Source of the DNA: JBKPCD01 sp046727175
GTDB taxonomy: Bacteria > Acidobacteriota > Vicinamibacteria > Vicinamibacterales > 2-12-FULL-66-21
DNA: 7,425 nt
Reading direction: 5' to 3'
Assembly: GCA_046727175.1 (NCBI GenBank)
Contig: JBKPCD010000220.1
Span: forward strand, 1 to 7,425
A program made the translations under genes and the position numbers. The notes under the pieces were generated by a model, which was given only the letters and a program-made list of their open reading frames with translations, was not told the DNA's origin and did no database searches. Below, in pieces: positions 4,771 through 7,425 of this stretch; positions within the stretch are counted from its first letter, which is position 1; the number at the start of each line of letters is the position of its first letter.

Positions 4771-7425
4771 TCACCTGGACGATTGCCCCTTGAGCGTCGA
4801 TAGATACTCGAGCAGGTCCGAGATCTGTTGAAGTGAGAGCGCGTTGAGGAGGCCTTCCGGCATCAGCGACATGCGGATCTGTCTTCGAGATTTCACATCC
4901 TCCGGCTTCAGCCGTCGCACGTCGGTCTCGGCGACCTGAATCGCAATCCCTTGCGGTGTATCTTCGGTCACGATTCCGCTGATCGCAGTCCCGTTCTTCA
5001 GCTCGATTGTCGTCATCAGATACTCGGGCGAGATCGCGTCGTTGGGTCTGACGATGTTGTCGAGCATTGCCTGCTTGCCGAACTTCGAGCCAATCGCCGA
5101 AAGATCCGGCCCAACCTTCTTTGGTCCGCCCAGGCTGTGACATGCCGCGCAGGCGGCATCGGTCTCGAAGACTTTTCTTCCCGCCTCTGCGACGCCCCGA
5201 TGATCGCGCTCGATCTGTTGAACGTTGGGCAGCGGTCCTGCTGACAGCGGCAGGACCCTGGCAGCGCGGTCGCGGACTGCCGCGAGGGCCCGATCCTGCT
5301 GTCCGGGTCCGCCCTGCCTTCCACCCTGTGAATTGGTCTGCGCGAATCCACGTCCTCGCCCGAACCCGCCGCGGCCGCGACCAGCGTTGTTGGTGAGATT
5401 CGAGGCCAAGGTTTTGAGCTCCGCTGGAAGCTGCTTTGCTTCGGCCAGATCGAGAATCACGTTCAGGCCCGCGGGGGAAGCGGCCAACACGCGGAGCGCC
5501 TCGACGCGAACTTCGTTCGGCGCGTCGCTCGAGATGATGCTTCGGGCCCAGGTCTGGACGTCGGGCTGCGGAATGGTGCCCACGCCACGAACTGCCGCAG
5601 CGCGGACCTCCGTCGGGCCGCTCGCCGCGAGCGATCGAAACTCCTCGAGGTACTTCGCGTCCCCAGTAGTTGCCAGCGACTCGATCGCGGCGGCGCGTGC
5701 CTCTGCCGGCGCAGACGGCTGTTTCGCCAGCGCGAGGAGGTCGGGCAGCAACTGCGTGTCCGCCAGTCGGGTCGCGAGATCCACCGCGGCAGCCTGCGTG
5801 CCCGGCGTGGCGAAAGCCTTGCGCACGACTTGCGGGAACATCGGCGCCCTGCGAGCATCGGTCCACATGCTGAACAGCTCGCGGTTGTACACAGCGAAGG
5901 CGCTCTCCACGAGCTCCGGCGGTATTCCATTCGAGAGGATCAATTGCTCGATCGCCCGCGCGGCTTCGGGCCACTCCATCGATCCGAGCGCGCCGACGGC
6001 GACGGTACGGTCGGCGATCGAACGCTTCGGATCGTTCATCATCCCGATCAGATCCGGAATCGCGGTCTTCGGCCGCATCACCCAGACGACGTGTTGAACG
6101 GACGGGTTGGAAGACGCGGATTGACGGGGATCTTCACGGATCGATTCGTTGTTGGTGGGACCAACGAACTGGGATCGAAGCCTCGCGTACAGCGCATCCT
6201 CACGGCCTCGCGCGGCGATGCCCAGCGCCTCCAGATACCAGCGATCCTTTCCGTCGTGTTGCGCGATGAGCTCCATCATCGCCTCGAGCCACGCCTCTGA
6301 CGGTGCGACTTGCTTGCCCATCAAGTACGGCGGAATCATTCGCGACGGATCGGCATCCCGCAGGAGGATCGCGATCTCGCGCCGGACCTGCGGTGATGGG
6401 TCGCGCAGCAACGGTTTGCCGATCGTGAGGATGTCTGCGCCGGTGAGTCGCGCGACGCGCAAGCCCAGGATACGGATGCGCGCGTCCGCATCGTGCAGCG
6501 CTTCCTGAATCGCCGTGGGTCCCACGTTCGGCAACCGGCCAAGCAGCCATAGTGAACGCGCTCGCATGATGGCGTCGTTCTGGCGCCAGAGCCGCTGGAG
6601 CATCGGCGCAGCCTTCGCTTCCTGCGTTTCGATCGTCGTGTACGCGAGATAGCGCACCGCGTCGTTCGGCGAACCAAACGCGGCGATCAGTCCGTCTTCG
6701 GTATCGAGGTTCAGCTGGGGAACTCGAGGTTTGCTGTCGGGCGGCGCCACCCGGTAAATGCGTCCGCGAGCGCCTTCGGGATCTCCCATGTTGTGACCGC
6801 CGACACCAGGGTCGTACCAGTCGGCGACGAACAACGCACCGTCGGGCGCAATCGCGACGTCAGACGGCCTGAACCACGTGTCGTCCCCACCGAAAACAAT
6901 GTCTTCGATTGTGGCTGTGTAGCCGGCGCCGTCGTCCTTCAATGGGTACGCGGCGACGATCCGTTTGCCTGCCTCCGCGTGCATCAACTGACCGCGGTAG
7001 CGACTCGGGAGCAGTGCCCCCTCGTACACGAGCAGCCCGCACGGCGATCCCGGGCCGAGCCGCAGAACGTTTGGAACGACTCCAGGCAGTTCGTTGTGGA
7101 AATGCGAGCCGCGATCGTCGGTCCACGCACGATGCAGTGGGCCGCGAAACCCGTAGTTTCCTCCTTCGAAGATGTACGTCAGGCGCGTCCAGGCATTTCC
7201 ATCGTCATCGTTGTCCGTCTGAAAGATGTTGCCGAACGAATCGAGCGCGAGCTCGTACGGATTGCGGAAGTTCTGCGCGAGCACTTCGAGGTTCGTGCCG
7301 TCACGGTTCATGCGGAGCGACACGCCCATGAAGTAGCCGGCCGTCGGGCTGTTCAACGGATCCTCGAGATCCGAGGAGCCCTGTTGGGTCTTGCCCGAGC
7401 GGTCCCTGACCGAGAAGCCCGTGTT
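4771..7425 (-). CDS. PVC-type CxxCH dehydrogenase: beta-propeller, HEAT repeats and cytochrome c domain (5' partial)
   Basis: 884 residues are present and the frame stays open to the right edge, so the signal peptide and first propeller blades are missing. A TTG at 7356 is internal and not the real start. Domains by in-window residue: the end of a glucose/sorbosone dehydrogenase-like propeller (1 to about 227), with NFRNPYELALDSFGNIFQTDND, an acidic loop DNDDDGN (71-77) that could bind Ca2+, SPCGLLVYEG and PSDVAIAPDGALFVADWYD. Next come HEAT-like helical repeats (about 240-670), a Gly/Arg/Gln-rich linker (about 678-710), and a heme domain (about 740-884) with CAACH (759-763; coded at 5137-5151) and MPEGL (855-859), whose Met is the likely second heme ligand. 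The layout matches the Piru_Ver_Nterm / heme-binding CxxCH family described in Planctomycetes and Verrucomicrobia. It probably oxidises a sugar or polyol in the periplasm and passes electrons to its heme. It is cotranscribed with ThuA. The substrate is not known. Confidence 0.92.
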   Translation of the reverse strand, partial: NTGFSVRDRSGKTQQGSSDLEDPLNSPTAGYFMGVSLRMNRDGTNLEVLAQNFRNPYELALDSFGNIFQTDNDDDGNAWTRLTYIFEGGNYGFRGPLHRAWTDDRGSHFHNELPGVVPNVLRLGPGSPCGLLVYEGALLPSRYRGQLMHAEAGKRIVAAYPLKDDGAGYTATIEDIVFGGDDTWFRPSDVAIAPDGALFVADWYDPGVGGHNMGDPEGARGRIYRVAPPDSKPRVPQLNLDTEDGLIAAFGSPNDAVRYLAYTTIETQEAKAAPMLQRLWRQNDAIMRARSLWLLGRLPNVGPTAIQEALHDADARIRILGLRVARLTGADILTIGKPLLRDPSPQVRREIAILLRDADPSRMIPPYLMGKQVAPSEAWLEAMMELIAQHDGKDRWYLEALGIAARGREDALYARLRSQFVGPTNNESIREDPRQSASSNPSVQHVVWVMRPKTAIPDLIGMMNDPKRSIADRTVAVGALGSMEWPEAARAIEQLILSNGIPPELVESAFAVYNRELFSMWTDARRAPMFPQVVRKAFATPGTQAAAVDLATRLADTQLLPDLLALAKQPSAPAEARAAAIESLATTGDAKYLEEFRSLAASGPTEVRAAAVRGVGTIPQPDVQTWARSIISSDAPNEVRVEALRVLAASPAGLNVILDLAEAKQLPAELKTLASNLTNNAGRGRGGFGRGRGFAQTNSQGGRQGGPGQQDRALAAVRDRAARVLPLSAGPLPNVQQIERDHRGVAEAGRKVFETDAACAACHSLGGPKKVGPDLSAIGSKFGKQAMLDNIVRPNDAISPEYLMTTIELKNGTAISGIVTEDTPQGIAIQVAETDVRRLKPEDVKSRRQIRMSLMPEGLLNALSLQQISDLLEYLSTLKGQSSR
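5296..5394 (-). other. RG/Q-rich low-complexity linker coding segment
   Basis: Between the HEAT region and the heme domain the dehydrogenase has about 33 residues that are almost only Gly, Arg, Gln, Asn and Phe, including the RGRGGFGRGRG core. It is probably a flexible, positively charged hinge that lets the cytochrome domain move. Such linkers are variable in the family. Confidence 0.7.

Noticed and set aside
4739..5974. 411-codon open frame on the minus strand
   Set aside because: It overlaps the dehydrogenase in another frame, is Arg/Gly-rich and has no recognisable domain, while the dehydrogenase frame holds HEAT and CxxCH motifs.

Overview
The window is GC-rich bacterial DNA that most resembles the Acidobacteriota, probably the Vicinamibacteria type. 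This is inferred from three things: an ECF sigma factor overlapping a PknB-type kinase with a DUF4384-like tail, a Pirellula/Verrucomicrobium-type CxxCH dehydrogenase beside a ThuA protein, and intergenic gaps filled with GAATCCC/TAATCCC-type repeats. No rRNA, tRNA, CRISPR array, transposase or integrase was found.

Layout. Positions 131-757 (+) encode an ECF-type sigma factor. Its stop overlaps by 17 nt the GTG start (741) of a membrane-anchored Ser/Thr protein kinase (741-2552, +), so the two form one translationally packed signalling unit. Positions 2535-2911 are a repeat array with a strand switch in the middle: GAATC units on the left, GATTC units on the right. A secreted-type class I SAM methyltransferase follows on the minus strand (2887-3524); its reading frame is broken once, at a 5-C run (3103-3107). 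A second array (about 3526-3820) has the same inverted layout and carries a REP-like double hairpin in its middle (3660-3720). Then come two minus-strand genes that look like one operon: a ThuA-domain protein (3825-4742) and, upstream of it, a large beta-propeller/HEAT/cytochrome c dehydrogenase (4771-7425) that runs off the right edge.

Working together. The sigma factor and kinase are probably a phosphorylation-controlled transcription module whose signal may enter through the extracytoplasmic kinase tail. The dehydrogenase and ThuA protein are both exported-type proteins and probably act in periplasmic sugar or polyol oxidation. The methyltransferase lies between the two arrays and may be read only by transcription from the ThuA operon.

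The most unusual part is the repeat system. Both arrays start and end with the same outward-facing motif and abut the genes to within a few bases. The stop codons of the kinase and the methyltransferase both lie inside repeat units, so the repeats have supplied short tails (-RIPHP and -SLIPNP) to two unrelated proteins. No complete undescribed enzymatic system is evident; the repeats and the sigma/kinase pair are the parts that merit a closer look.
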